Shown here one piece after another: positions 26,078 to 34,968 of a DNA stretch of 57,497 nt. This stretch comes from Rhizobium leguminosarum bv. viciae USDA 2370. Lineage in GTDB: Bacteria > Pseudomonadota > Alphaproteobacteria > Rhizobiales > Rhizobiaceae. The notes beneath the pieces were generated by a model. The model saw only the letters and a program-made list of their open reading frames with translations. It was not told where the DNA came from and ran no database searches. The translations under genes and the position numbers were made by a program. The first letter of the stretch is position 1. Each line of letters begins with the position of its first letter. The stretch spans positions 1 to 57,497 of the forward strand of contig NZ_MRDL01000010.1 of assembly GCF_002008365.1 (NCBI RefSeq), written 5' to 3'.

Positions 26078-26281
26078 ATGTCGCGAACCGTCGGATACGT
26101 CGTTGGACTGCTCATGATCCTCTTGGGACTGATCTGGATCGCGCAGGGAAGCGGTTATTTTCCCTATCCCTCATCCAGCTTCATGATCAACCAAAGCATC
26201 TGGGTTCTCTGGGGAAGCATCATGGCTGTCGCGGGGCTCGCCGTGACGGTCATCATTTCACGGCTGCGCCGGAGAGGATGA
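26078..26281 (+). CDS. Small two-helix membrane protein
   Basis: A 67-residue protein with two predicted membrane helices (VGYVVGLLMILLGLIWIAQG and VLWGSIMAVAGLAVTVIIS) and a basic tail SRLRRRG. The ATG at 26078 follows GGGAAGGGCCGAAGC. Similar tiny membrane proteins are widespread in rhizobia without known function. It sits between the LysR gene and an aldolase gene with 100-bp gaps on both sides. Confidence 0.65.
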   Translation: MSRTVGYVVGLLMILLGLIWIAQGSGYFPYPSSSFMINQSIWVLWGSIMAVAGLAVTVIISRLRRRG

Positions 26282-26381
26282 GCCGGCAACCCGTGCCTGG
26301 CTTTGAGGGAATTCGACATCGAAGAGTTCCCCGAGGTGAAATATCTGGCCGCTGGCGGCCTGTCGACTTGAGGAGAATGGC

Positions 26382-27173
26382 ATGAGCGCAGGTGAAATCG
26401 ACGGCTTTGCGGACCGGATCAGGCAACACCAGGGCGGGATGATCTCCGCCTGGATTGGTATTCCCGACGCCACGCTCGCCAATCACCTGGCGCAGGAGGC
26501 CTTCGACACCATCGTGCTGGATATGCAGCACGGCATGTGGGACATGCCCTCGGCAGCGAACGCCGTCGCCCAGGTGCGGCTTGCCGGCAAACCAGCGCTG
26601 GCCCGCATACCGGTCGGTGATTTCGCTTCCGCCTCGCGCCTGCTCGATGCCGGAGCCTCCGGCATCATCGCCCCGATGATCAATTCGGCCGAAGACGCGC
26701 AAGCCTTTGTCAAGACCACCAAATACCCGCCTCTTGGTGACCGCAGCTGGGGACCGTCGCTGGCGCTGAACCATACCGGCCTGTCGGCCGATGATTATCT
26801 GAAAAACGCCAACGCGCTCACCGTCGCCATCGCCATGGTCGAGACCCGGGCAGCACTCGAGGCGATCGACGACATTCTCGGCGTTGCCGGCATCGATGGC
26901 ATCTTCATCGGTCCCTCCGATCTTTCGATCGCCCTGTCGAACGGCGACCAGGTTGCGCCGAACGCCGCCGAGATCGACAGCGCCATGCAGCATGCGGTTT
27001 CGCGCTGCCGCGCCCACGGCAAATTCGCCTGCGCCTTCGCCGGGGACGGCGAGCGGGCCGGCGAGCTGCTGAAATTCGGCTTCGATCTGGTCATTGCCGG
27101 TGCCGAGACAGCGCAGCTGCGCTCCGGCGCTCGCCGTGCCATCAATGCCGCCCGGAGGATTGCTTCTGCTTGA
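26382..27173 (+). CDS. HpcH/HpaI-type aldolase
   Basis: A 263-residue class II pyruvate aldolase of the HpcH/HpaI family, which cleaves or makes 2-keto-3-deoxy acids such as 2-dehydro-3-deoxyglucarate. Metal and pyruvate-binding segments are visible: LDMQHG with its Asp and His, the glycine-rich GASGIIAPMI, VETRAALEAIDDIL with its Glu, and GPSDLSIALS with its Asp. GAGGAGAATGGC precedes the ATG. The true substrate is unknown; no sugar-acid dehydratase lies next to it. Confidence 0.88.
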   Translation: MSAGEIDGFADRIRQHQGGMISAWIGIPDATLANHLAQEAFDTIVLDMQHGMWDMPSAANAVAQVRLAGKPALARIPVGDFASASRLLDAGASGIIAPMINSAEDAQAFVKTTKYPPLGDRSWGPSLALNHTGLSADDYLKNANALTVAIAMVETRAALEAIDDILGVAGIDGIFIGPSDLSIALSNGDQVAPNAAEIDSAMQHAVSRCRAHGKFACAFAGDGERAGELLKFGFDLVIAGAETAQLRSGARRAINAARRIASA

Positions 27174-27176
27174 ACT

Positions 27177-27857
27177 TCATTTCGCCGGTTTGACGGCCAG
27201 CCAGATGACGTGGCGGGCGCCGCCGCGTTTGCCGTTGGCACGTGTGTTGACCGCATCGACGGAAAAACCGCTGTCCTTGAGACGCCGCGTGAAATCGGGG
27301 TCCGGACCGGACGACCAGACGGCGAGCACGCCGCCGGCGCGCAACGCCTCGCGGGCGGCGCGAAGGCCGGCGAAATCGTAAAGCCGGTCGTTGGATTTGC
27401 GGGTCAGGCCATCAGGGCCGTTGTCGACATCGAGCAGGATCGCATCATAGGCGCCTTTACCGGAACGGATCGCCTCGCCGACATCGCCCTGATGGATGCC
27501 GACGCGCGGGTCGTCGAGGCAGCCCTGGAAAACCTCGGCCATCGGTCCGCGTGCCCAGGCGATCACGGCAGGCACCAGTTCGGCGACGGTGACGCCGGCA
27601 TCTTCGGGAAGGACGGTGAGGGCGGCGCGCAGGGTAAAGCCCATGCCGAGCCCGCCGATCAATATCCTTGGCTTCGGGTGCGGCTTGATTCGTTCCCAGG
27701 AAAGCGTCGCCAGCGCTTCTTCCGAGCCGCTGAGACGACTGTTCATCAGCTCGTTGGCGCCGAGCATGATCGAAAATTCGCTGCCGCGCTGCTTCAGCCT
27801 GAGTTCGCCGCCTTCACCGGGAATGGTCGCGGAATCGAGCTGGATCCAGGGCAGCAT
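27177..27857 (-). CDS. Spermidine synthase-like methyltransferase-fold protein
   Basis: A 226-residue Rossmann-fold protein of the spermidine synthase-like group. It has the S-adenosyl ligand-binding motif ILIGGLGMGFTLRAAL, the acidic strand VTVAELVPAVIAWARG and the DAILLDVDNGP segment. A real polyamine role is doubtful: the aminopropyltransferase Asp pattern is only partly recognisable, and many bacteria carry such proteins without known function. ATGs at 27896, 27872 and 27857 are possible; I chose 27857 as the start of the conserved part. It converges with the aldolase with only 3 bp between stops. Confidence 0.75.
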   Translation of the reverse strand: MLPWIQLDSATIPGEGGELRLKQRGSEFSIMLGANELMNSRLSGSEEALATLSWERIKPHPKPRILIGGLGMGFTLRAALTVLPEDAGVTVAELVPAVIAWARGPMAEVFQGCLDDPRVGIHQGDVGEAIRSGKGAYDAILLDVDNGPDGLTRKSNDRLYDFAGLRAAREALRAGGVLAVWSSGPDPDFTRRLKDSGFSVDAVNTRANGKRGGARHVIWLAVKPAK

Positions 27858-27926
27858 GCGGTTTTGCCTCATATGAAAGAGACCGTCCCCTAGCATAGGG
27901 CACGCGAGGAGGCCAGCAAGCCGGCC

Positions 27927-28826
27927 TCAGATCATCCGCATGAAATGATCCTGCTCGAATTCGACGATGTCGTCCTGCGGCACGGCCGAACGGCGGCGGA
28001 TGTCCTCCACCTCGTCGGGCCTCAGCCGGGCCTTCGGGTCGTCGAAGCGGACATCCGGATCGGGTACGGCCGAGAGCAGCAGACGGGTATAGGGGTGCAG
28101 CGGATTATCGATCACCTTGGCGACGCTGCCCCATTCGACAATCTGGCCGGCATACATCACGGCGATGTCCTCGGCGACGTAACGGGCGGTGGCGATATCA
28201 TGGGTGATGTAGAGCAGACCGAGATTCATCTCCTGCTTCATCTCGTTCAATAGGTTCAGCACGCCGAGGCGCACCGAGACGTCGAGCATCGAGGTCGGTT
28301 CGTCGGCGACGATCACCTCCGGCTTGACGGCCAAGGCGCGAGCGATGTTGACGCGCTGGCGCTGGCCGCCGGAGAGTTCATGCGGATATTTTGGCGCGAC
28401 GAGATCGGGATCGAGCCTGACGCGCTGCAGCAGTTCGCGGACCGCGACGTCGATCTCGGCCCCCTTGATCTCCGGACGATGCAGCTTCAGTGGCCGCCGG
28501 AGATGATGGGCGATGGTGTGGGCAGGGTTCAGCGAGGCGAAGGGGTCCTGGAAGATCATTTGCACCGAGCGGCGGTAACGGGCGATCTCAGCGGATTTCG
28601 CCGCCTCGACAGGCCGGCCCTTGTAGAGAATCCGGCCGGATGTTGGCAGATATTCGCGCATCGCCATGCGGGCGCAGGTGGTCTTGCCGCTGCCGGATTC
28701 GCCGACGAGCGCCAGCGCCCGCCCGGCATGCAGCGAAAACGAGATGGCGCGTGCCGCATGCACGGCTCCGGAACCATGGCCGAAGGTCTTCGTCACCCGG
28801 TCGAGTGCGAGAATGGCGTCTGTCAT
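27927..28826 (-). CDS. Oligopeptide/dipeptide-type ABC transporter ATP-binding protein (DppF-like)
   Basis: A 299-residue ATPase, last gene of a five-gene importer. It has Walker A GESGSGKTT, the signature LSGGQRQRVNIARAL, Walker B VIVADEPTSMLD and the C-terminal oligopeptide-transporter extension (HPYTRLLLSAVPDPD). It pairs with the second ATPase directly upstream, overlapping it by 4 bp. Substrate is discussed under the binding protein. Confidence 0.9.
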   Translation of the reverse strand: MTDAILALDRVTKTFGHGSGAVHAARAISFSLHAGRALALVGESGSGKTTCARMAMREYLPTSGRILYKGRPVEAAKSAEIARYRRSVQMIFQDPFASLNPAHTIAHHLRRPLKLHRPEIKGAEIDVAVRELLQRVRLDPDLVAPKYPHELSGGQRQRVNIARALAVKPEVIVADEPTSMLDVSVRLGVLNLLNEMKQEMNLGLLYITHDIATARYVAEDIAVMYAGQIVEWGSVAKVIDNPLHPYTRLLLSAVPDPDVRFDDPKARLRPDEVEDIRRRSAVPQDDIVEFEQDHFMRMI

Positions 28827-29626
28827 AGCAGCACTCCTCCGTGCAGTGAGGGGAAGGAGGCCCAGAGCTTTTTCGTGTAGTCATGCTTGGGCGTCCTGTA
28901 GATCGCCTCGGCCGTGTTCTGCTCCACCAGCTTGCCGGCGAGCATGATACCGATGCGGTCGCAGAACTGCACCATCAGCCCGAGATCATGGGTGATGAAC
29001 AGCACGGAAAAGCCGAAGCTGCGACGCAGTTCGTTGATGCGCTGCAGGATTTCGCGCTGGACGACGACGTCGAGCGCCGTCGTCGGCTCATCCATGACGA
29101 CGAGCTTCGGATCGAGCGCCATGCAGATGGCGATGACGATGCGCTGGCGCATGCCGCCGGAAAACTGGTGCGGATAGTCTCGCATGCGATCCGGCGCGAT
29201 ATCGACGAGCGTCAGCATCTCGGCGGTGCGCTCGCGGGCTTCCGCGCGGCTCATGTTCTTGTGAGTGCGTAGCATGTCGTAGAATTGCGTCTCGATGCGC
29301 AGCACCGGGTTCAGCGAGTTCATGGCGCTCTGGAAGACCATGGCGACCTCGCGCCAGCGGAACGCACTGAGCGCCTGCCGGTCGAGGCTGAGCACGTCGC
29401 GGCCATCGAGCAGGATGCGGCTTTCCTTGCGGATCAGCGCCGGTGGCTTGTGCAGGCGGCTGATGGCAAAAGCGATGGTGCTCTTGCCGCAGCCGGATTC
29501 GCCGGCGAGGCCGAAAACCTCGCCGGGTGCGACATCGAAGCTGACATCCTTGACGGCGCGGAAATCCTTTTCCTCGCCGATATAATCGATGGTGAGATTT
29601 CTCACCGAGAGCAGCGGCTGCGTCAC
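28823..29626 (-). CDS. Oligopeptide/dipeptide-type ABC transporter ATP-binding protein (DppD-like)
   Basis: A 267-residue ATPase, partner of the DppF-like protein. It has Walker A GESGCGKST, the signature FSGGMRQRIVIAICMAL and Walker B LVVMDEPTTALD. The start is a GTG at 29626 that overlaps the permease stop as GTGA; the same frame is open back to 29977 but only as shadow of the permease gene. No other start would place the Walker A about 35 residues in, as the family has it. Confidence 0.9.
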   Translation of the reverse strand: MTQPLLSVRNLTIDYIGEEKDFRAVKDVSFDVAPGEVFGLAGESGCGKSTIAFAISRLHKPPALIRKESRILLDGRDVLSLDRQALSAFRWREVAMVFQSAMNSLNPVLRIETQFYDMLRTHKNMSRAEARERTAEMLTLVDIAPDRMRDYPHQFSGGMRQRIVIAICMALDPKLVVMDEPTTALDVVVQREILQRINELRRSFGFSVLFITHDLGLMVQFCDRIGIMLAGKLVEQNTAEAIYRTPKHDYTKKLWASFPSLHGGVLL

Positions 29627-30501
29627 AGGCGGCCCTCCCCGGAACGGACGAGCAGGGACCAGCGCTTCAGATGATTGCCGGTGCGCAGCCGTGGATTGGC
29701 GATCTCGTCGACGGCGAAGTTCAGCAATGACATGCCGATGCCGAGGAAGGCGAGCGCGAAGCAGGGGGTGAGAATATCCCACCAGGCGCCGACCGAAAGG
29801 GCCGAGGCCTTCTGCGCGTTGTAGAGCATGGTGCCCCAGGAGATCGCTCTCGGATCGCCGAGGCCGAGGAATTCCAGCGTCGCTTCGGTGATGATCGCGA
29901 AGATGACGCTGCCGATGAAATTGATGCCGACGATAGAAATCACGTTGGGAAAGATCTCGAATGTCATGATGCGCCATTGCGGCTCGCCCATCATCTCGGC
30001 CGATTTGACGAAATCCTTCTGCTTGACGGAGAGCGTTTCGGCACGGGTGACGCGTGCGCCCCAGGCCCAGGAGGTGGCGCCGAGGATGAGCGCGATGACG
30101 AGGGGACTTGCCTGGCCGATGAAGGCGGCAAGCACCAAGAGCAGCGGCAGGTTCGGAACGACCAGCACCATATTGGTGAAGAAGCTGATGATCTCGTCGG
30201 TCTTGCCGCCGCGATAGCCGGAGATGATGCCGAGTGCCGTGCCGACGAGCGTGATTAGCAGGCCGGCGCCGAAGCCGACGGCAAGCGAGGTGCGGGCACC
30301 GTAGATCAGCCGGGCAAAGACATCCTGGCCGATGCGCGTGGTGCCGAGGATATGGTCGAGTGACGGCGCCTGGTGCGGTCGTCCGGTGCGGGCGGCCGGG
30401 TCGTATTGCGTCAGGAGGGGCGCTGCGATCGCGACGAGGACGATGAAAGCGATGATGACGAGGCCGATCAGCGCCTTGCGGTTTTGAAGCAGGGTCTTCA
30501 T
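29623..30501 (-). CDS. ABC transporter permease (DppC-like)
   Basis: A 292-residue inner-membrane permease of the BPD_transp_1 class. The N-terminal helix (RKALIGLVIIAFIVLVAIA) is followed by the DppC-type periplasmic segment with HILGTTRIGQDVFARLIYGARTS, and the ATPase-contact loop EAA motif appears in EMMGEPQWRIMTFEIFPN. It starts one base after the DppB-like stop and ends overlapping the GTG of the next gene, so the operon is tightly coupled. Confidence 0.92.
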   Translation of the reverse strand: MKTLLQNRKALIGLVIIAFIVLVAIAAPLLTQYDPAARTGRPHQAPSLDHILGTTRIGQDVFARLIYGARTSLAVGFGAGLLITLVGTALGIISGYRGGKTDEIISFFTNMVLVVPNLPLLLVLAAFIGQASPLVIALILGATSWAWGARVTRAETLSVKQKDFVKSAEMMGEPQWRIMTFEIFPNVISIVGINFIGSVIFAIITEATLEFLGLGDPRAISWGTMLYNAQKASALSVGAWWDILTPCFALAFLGIGMSLLNFAVDEIANPRLRTGNHLKRWSLLVRSGEGRL

Positions 30502-30502
30502 C

Positions 30503-31480
30503 TCATGCTCCCTTCAGCCGCGGGTCGAGCAGCACATAGCTGACGTCGACGATAAAATTGGCGATCAGCATGGTCGCGGTCATGATGAGGAGCTGGCCCT
30601 GGATGACGGGATAGTCGCGGGCGAGGATCGCCTGATAGAGAATATTGCCGAGGCCGGGATAGTTATAGACGACCTCCGTCACCAGCGAACCGCCGAGGAT
30701 GGTGCCGATGGCGATGGCAAGGCTGGAGACGGTCGGCAGCAGGGCGTTGCGCGCCGCATACCAGAGCATCACATGCCGGTCGGAAAGGCCCTTGGCGCGG
30801 GCCATGACGATATAGTCCTCGCCGAGCAGGTTGATCATGTTGTTGCGCATGGTGACGGTGAAGCCGCCGATCAGCACGGTGCAGAGCGTCACCATCGGCA
30901 GGATGCCATGATAGGCGAGGCTGCCGATATATTGCAGGCTGAAGGCCGGATCGAGTGATGGGTCGGCGGCATAACCGTTCGGAAACCAGCCGAGCGTGAA
31001 GCCGAAGATGAAGAGCACGATCAGCGAGGTGACGACGGCCGGCACCGAGGTGGCAAAGATCGCGCCGACGGAGACGACGACATCGAACTTGCTGCCGCGA
31101 CGCCAGGCGGCGACGATGCCGAGGAAGGTGCCGAGCGCGAAGCTCACGATGGTGGCCGTGCCCATCAGCCCCACCGTCCAGATGAGCGCATGGCCGAGCA
31201 CCGAGGTGACGGGCAGCGGGAAATACTTGATCGAGCGGCCGAGATCGCCGGTGAAGATGCTGCCGAGATAGGTGAGATATTGTTGCCAGAGCGGACCGTC
31301 GACGAAGCCGAAGGTGAGCTTCAACGCCTGCAGGCTTTCCGGCGGCAATTCGGTGCCGGCGCTGGAGAACATGATCTGCACCGGATCGCCCGGCATCAGC
31401 CGCGGCAGGAAGAAATTGATCGTCGCTGCCGCGATGAAGGCTGCCATGTAGAAGACGAGGCGGCGAAGCAGGAAAGCCAT
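30503..31480 (-). CDS. ABC transporter permease (DppB-like)
   Basis: A 325-residue DppB/OppB-type permease. The N-terminal helix FLLRRLVFYMAAFIAAATINFFLPRLMPGDP is the family hallmark, and the loop ARAKGLSDRHVMLWYAARNALLP carries the ATPase-contact motif. It follows the binding-protein gene after 58 bp that contain a perfect hairpin. Confidence 0.92.
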   Translation of the reverse strand: MAFLLRRLVFYMAAFIAAATINFFLPRLMPGDPVQIMFSSAGTELPPESLQALKLTFGFVDGPLWQQYLTYLGSIFTGDLGRSIKYFPLPVTSVLGHALIWTVGLMGTATIVSFALGTFLGIVAAWRRGSKFDVVVSVGAIFATSVPAVVTSLIVLFIFGFTLGWFPNGYAADPSLDPAFSLQYIGSLAYHGILPMVTLCTVLIGGFTVTMRNNMINLLGEDYIVMARAKGLSDRHVMLWYAARNALLPTVSSLAIAIGTILGGSLVTEVVYNYPGLGNILYQAILARDYPVIQGQLLIMTATMLIANFIVDVSYVLLDPRLKGA

Positions 31481-31496
31481 GGGGACTCCGTCGTGA

Positions 31497-31525
31497 CGGA
31501 AGCGGCATTTCCTACGCCGCTTCCG
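31497..31525 (-). promoter_or_regulatory. Intercistronic hairpin after the binding-protein gene
   Basis: Perfect 10-bp arms CGGAAGCGGC and GCCGCTTCCG with a 9-nt loop, between the solute-binding-protein stop and the DppB-like start. No T-run follows in the operon direction. It occupies the same place as the hairpin after rhaS and probably stabilises the upstream mRNA. Confidence 0.65.
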
Positions 31526-31538
31526 GAGATCGTGATGC

Positions 31539-33185
31539 TTACTTGACCGGCTCGAGAGCGAGCAGATTCAGCAGGCGTGCCGGATTGGTCCGCGAGATCG
31601 ACGGATTGACGAAGGGGTTTTCCTTGGTCGACCAGCCGGTGAAGCGCTTGGTGTTGTACTGATACCAGTTCGGATTGTTGAACACCGGAATCATCGGCAT
31701 GTTTTCGGCGACGATGCGTTGCGCCTTGTTCATCGCGTCCTTCTGCTTGGCAAGATCGGCGGTCTGGGTGAACTCGGTGACGAGTTTCTCGACCTCCGGG
31801 TTGAACCAGCGCTGCGCGGTGAAGCGGGTCTTGCCCTTGTCCGAAGCGCTGAAGGCGCGCTTGTAGGGGTAATAGGGCGAGGCCGATGCCGGCAGGCTGT
31901 TGATCGCCGCATCGAAGGTGCCGTTGATGAGGTTGCCGGTCCAGACGGCTTCCTCCGGCGTTTCGATCTTGGCGTCGATGCCGACCGCCTGCATGCCTTC
32001 GACGGCGAGGTTGACGGTATCGATCCAGTCGGTCCAGGCGCTGGGGACGATGATCGAGAAGGAGATCTTGGTACCGTCGGGATTGTCGCGGAAACCGTCG
32101 CCGTCCTTGTCCTTGTAGCCCGCCTCGTCGAGCAGGGCCTTGGCGGCGTCGGCATTATAGGTTGCGAACTTGCCGAAGTCGGCCTTGACGGATGGGTCCG
32201 CCCAGCTCTTGTAGAGCTCGCCCATCAGGCCGGGGTCTTCGTTCAGCGTCGGATAGCCGTAGCCGGCGACGTCGATCATCGTCTTGCGGTCGAGCGCCAT
32301 CGAGACGGCGCGGCGGAACTTCAGGTCGTTGAAGGCCTTCTTGTTGTTCTCGTTCGCCGTTTCCAAGTTGAACAGGAAGGCGACCATGCTGCTTGGCGAA
32401 TACCAGTAGTGGAAATGCGCCGGATCTTTGGACACGTAGACATTGTCGATATCGGGAATGAAGGAGACACCCCAGTCGAGCGTGCCGTCGGCCGTTGCGG
32501 TCAGCATCTGGTTGTTGTCGGCAAGCTGCGGGAAGCGCATGCAATCGACCTTCAGATGCTCGTTATCCCAATAGTTCGGGTTGCGGCACTGGTCGTAGGT
32601 CTGGCCGGTGAAACGCGGCACTTCCGTCAGCGGGCCGCTGCCAACAGGGGTCTCGTTGGCGAAGGTGACCGGATCGGCGACATCCTTCCAGACATGTTCC
32701 GGAACGATCGGCAGCTGCGAGATCTGCTCGGCGGCAAGCGAGCTCGGGTTGGCGAGCGTGAAGCGCACCGTCTGGGCGTCGACCGCCTTGATATCGGTGA
32801 TGAAGGTCCAGATGCTGACGAAGTCGAGCGCCGGAAACTTCTTCAGGTAATCATAGGTGAACTTGACGTCGGCTGCGGTCAACGGCTTGCCGTCCGACCA
32901 TTTCAGGTTCGGGCGCAGCTTGAAATCGATGCTCTTCAGGTCGTCGGAGAGTTTGAAGCTTTCGGCCAGGCGATAGACCGGCTTGTTGCTGTCGAAGCGG
33001 TTGAAGATGACCAACGGCTCGTAGATGAAGTCGAGCGTGGACTGGCGCGACGAGGTCTGGTTGAACGGATTGAAGTTGCGAACCCAGGTCGTCGCCGGCT
33101 CGATATTCGCCGTCAGGATCGTCTGCGCCACGGCAGATCCCGAAAGCAGCGTCAGGGCGGCGGCGGCGAGAAGATATTTTTTCAT
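31539..33185 (-). CDS. Extracellular solute-binding protein, family 5
   Basis: A 548-residue periplasmic binding protein of the DppA/OppA class with a Sec signal peptide (KKYLLAAAALTLLSGSAVA, cleavage after residue 20). Typical internal segments are KLRPNLKWSDGKPLTAADVKFTYDYL and the C-terminal MNKAQRIVAENMPMIPVFNN. AAGAAAAGGGG precedes the ATG. Family 5 proteins bind peptides but also oligosaccharides and muropeptides. With NagZ-like and acetyltransferase genes directly upstream, amino-sugar oligosaccharides or cell-wall fragments are a plausible ligand; this is inference. Confidence 0.9.
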   Translation of the reverse strand: MKKYLLAAAALTLLSGSAVAQTILTANIEPATTWVRNFNPFNQTSSRQSTLDFIYEPLVIFNRFDSNKPVYRLAESFKLSDDLKSIDFKLRPNLKWSDGKPLTAADVKFTYDYLKKFPALDFVSIWTFITDIKAVDAQTVRFTLANPSSLAAEQISQLPIVPEHVWKDVADPVTFANETPVGSGPLTEVPRFTGQTYDQCRNPNYWDNEHLKVDCMRFPQLADNNQMLTATADGTLDWGVSFIPDIDNVYVSKDPAHFHYWYSPSSMVAFLFNLETANENNKKAFNDLKFRRAVSMALDRKTMIDVAGYGYPTLNEDPGLMGELYKSWADPSVKADFGKFATYNADAAKALLDEAGYKDKDGDGFRDNPDGTKISFSIIVPSAWTDWIDTVNLAVEGMQAVGIDAKIETPEEAVWTGNLINGTFDAAINSLPASASPYYPYKRAFSASDKGKTRFTAQRWFNPEVEKLVTEFTQTADLAKQKDAMNKAQRIVAENMPMIPVFNNPNWYQYNTKRFTGWSTKENPFVNPSISRTNPARLLNLLALEPVK

Positions 33186-33228
33186 GTGTTATTCCCCTTT
33201 TCTTATGTGGTGAGAGATGACGTGCCGG

Positions 33229-34248
33229 TCAGGAGACCAGCGCGCTTGCAAACATGTCTTCGACGTCTGCGTGGGCGGCGCGGACATCGACCTTGAGATT
33301 GCCGAGGCGGGCCTTGCCGGCGGCGATCCGCTGCAGGGCGGCTTCCGTCAGCGGACGGGCGGCTTTGGCGGCGGCTTCGCTTTCCGGAATGTCGCCATGG
33401 CTGTGGAGCGCAATGTCGAAGCCTGCGTCGAGCACCTGCTTGACGCGTTCCGGCAAGGTACCGGAGAGCGACTCCATGAAGATGCAGTCTGATATCAGCA
33501 CGCCCTCATCCATCTCCTTGCGGATCACGTCGTGCATAACAGGCGAGACGGACGCCGGCAGCTCGGCGTCATAGGCCGAATAGACGACATGGGCGACCAT
33601 GGCCCAGGGCGTATCCTTCAGCGCCACGAAGGGCTTGAAATCGGTCGCGGTGAGCGTCTCGCGGCTGGCGTCGACCACCGGACGCTCCTTGTGGGAGTCG
33701 AGCGTCGCGCGGCCATGGCCGGGAATATGCTTGATGACGGGCATGTTGCCGGTCTCGAGCAGGCCATCGACCACCTCGCGGCCGAGGGCAGCGATGAAAT
33801 CGGGATCTGGGCCGAAGGAGCGGGCGCCGATGACCGCACTCGTCGTCTCGAAGACGAGGTCGAGAACGGGCGAGCAGCCGCTGGAAAGGCCGAGTTCCGT
33901 CATCATCGCGCCCATGGCCTGGGAGGAAAGGCGCAGTGCTTTTTTGCCGAGATCGAAATCGCGGCGCGCAAGTTCGGCAAACTGGCCGAAACTGCGGAAG
34001 AGCGGCCAGGGGCCGGCATCGAGATGCTGAACGCGGCCGCCTTCCTGGTCGGTGAAGACGGGCGCGTCGTCGCGGCCGACGGCCTCGCGGAAGCGGTCGA
34101 TCAGCCGCTTCGTCTGTTCCGGCTCGCGCTGATTGCGCCGGCCGACGAACAGGCCGAGCGGATTGGTTTCGCGAAAGAGGGCGAATTCATCATCGGAAAT
34201 AGTGGGATTCGGGAGGCCGACGAAAAGGGCGAGCGGGGTCGAGGACAA
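33229..34248 (-). CDS. nagZ: Glycoside hydrolase family 3 beta-N-acetylhexosaminidase (NagZ-like)
   Basis: A 339-residue GH3 enzyme expected to remove terminal N-acetylglucosamine, classically from GlcNAc-anhydroMurNAc peptides during cell-wall recycling. The KHIPGHG loop is at residues 173-179 with the general acid/base His in DSH at about 186. The nucleophile is Asp254 in LISDCIFMES, where NagZ usually has SDDLSM. No signal peptide, so cytoplasmic, suiting hydrolysis after import. The only sensible start is a TTG at 34248 with GGAG 8 bases before it. It lies between the GNAT gene and the ABC binding-protein gene in one direction. Confidence 0.87.
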   Translation of the reverse strand: MSSTPLALFVGLPNPTISDDEFALFRETNPLGLFVGRRNQREPEQTKRLIDRFREAVGRDDAPVFTDQEGGRVQHLDAGPWPLFRSFGQFAELARRDFDLGKKALRLSSQAMGAMMTELGLSSGCSPVLDLVFETTSAVIGARSFGPDPDFIAALGREVVDGLLETGNMPVIKHIPGHGRATLDSHKERPVVDASRETLTATDFKPFVALKDTPWAMVAHVVYSAYDAELPASVSPVMHDVIRKEMDEGVLISDCIFMESLSGTLPERVKQVLDAGFDIALHSHGDIPESEAAAKAARPLTEAALQRIAAGKARLGNLKVDVRAAHADVEDMFASALVS

Positions 34249-34271
34249 TTCTGTAACTCCGGATCAGATGG

Positions 34272-34751
34272 TCATTTCGGCGTGCTTCTCAGCATGCCTT
34301 CGTAGATGCCCTTGTCGGGGGCGGGGATGACGATTGCGCCTGCCGTCTTGGCGTAGAAATCGACCGGGCCGGCATCGCCGATGAAGGCATAGGCGTGACC
34401 GAGCGTCTTCATGGCCTGAAGGCAGGCGGAAAAGAGGGCGAGCCCGATGCCCCTGCCACGCGCTTCGGGGTCGACGCCGGTCGGGCCGAAGAAGCCGCGC
34501 GCCGTCGTGTCATAGCAGGCAAAGCCCAGCAGCTTGCCGCCGTCGACGGCGATCAGGCAGGCAACGGGCTGACGGGAGAATGAGACTGTGACTTCGCTTG
34601 CCCAGTTCTCGCTGAACTGTTCGCGAACCCAGCTGACGATAAGATGCAGTTCCGGGGGGAGGGCCGGGCGGATGGAGACGCCGACATCGCCGGCCTTCTG
34701 TCTCAGGTCGGCGAGCTCAGTGGAATACAGGCTCACAAGCAGGTCTGGCAC
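34272..34751 (-). CDS. GNAT-family N-acetyltransferase
   Basis: A 159-residue GNAT acetyltransferase with the acetyl-CoA pyrophosphate-binding motif in VDPEARGRGIGLALFSACLQAM (about 95-116) and a late FYAKTAGAIVI strand. It starts with GTG at 34751 behind a strong GGAGGAG. It is the first gene of the apparent GNAT-nagZ-ABC operon. The substrate is unknown; an amino sugar or its derivative fits the context but is not shown by sequence. Confidence 0.82.
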   Translation of the reverse strand: MPDLLVSLYSTELADLRQKAGDVGVSIRPALPPELHLIVSWVREQFSENWASEVTVSFSRQPVACLIAVDGGKLLGFACYDTTARGFFGPTGVDPEARGRGIGLALFSACLQAMKTLGHAYAFIGDAGPVDFYAKTAGAIVIPAPDKGIYEGMLRSTPK

Positions 34752-34768
34752 CTGTCACTCCTCCAGTT

Positions 34769-34786
34769 ATTCCGTTATTGCGGAAT
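34769..34786. promoter_or_regulatory. Candidate operator of the GNAT-nagZ-ABC operon
   Basis: Palindrome ATTCCG-TTATTG-CGGAAT lies 18 bp upstream of the GTG start of the first gene, in an AT-rich promoter-like stretch. No regulator gene is adjacent, so the protein that would bind is unknown. Confidence 0.5.
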
Positions 34787-34909
34787 GTATCCCCTTTTAG
34801 TGTCATAGATTTGGCCATCTGGCAGGGCTTGTCAACAAGGTTTTTCAACGAGAGAAAGGGACGCCCCGCCGCGGTCGCTGCGGTTTCAACGCAAAGTAGG
34901 TGCCGAACG

Positions 34910-34938
34910 AAAAAAGGCCCGGGAGGCCGGGCCGTTTT
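34910..34938 (-). terminator. Rho-independent terminator of the thi operon
   Basis: In the minus direction the hairpin GGCCCGGCCTCCCGGGCC is followed by TTTTTT, 31 bp after the thiD stop. A short T-run on the other strand means it could also work in the plus direction. Confidence 0.8.
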
Positions 34939-34968
34939 CGATTGGCGGCATGTTCGCTGAGCGAGTGC

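Noticed and set aside
29627..29977. N-terminal extension of the DppD-like ATPase frame
   Set aside because: It lies wholly inside the DppC-like permease gene in another frame. The GTG at 29626 restores normal ATPase length.
31719..33296. 525-codon plus-strand frame opposite the solute-binding protein
   Set aside because: The minus-strand product has a signal peptide, family 5 segments and operon context; the antisense frame has none.
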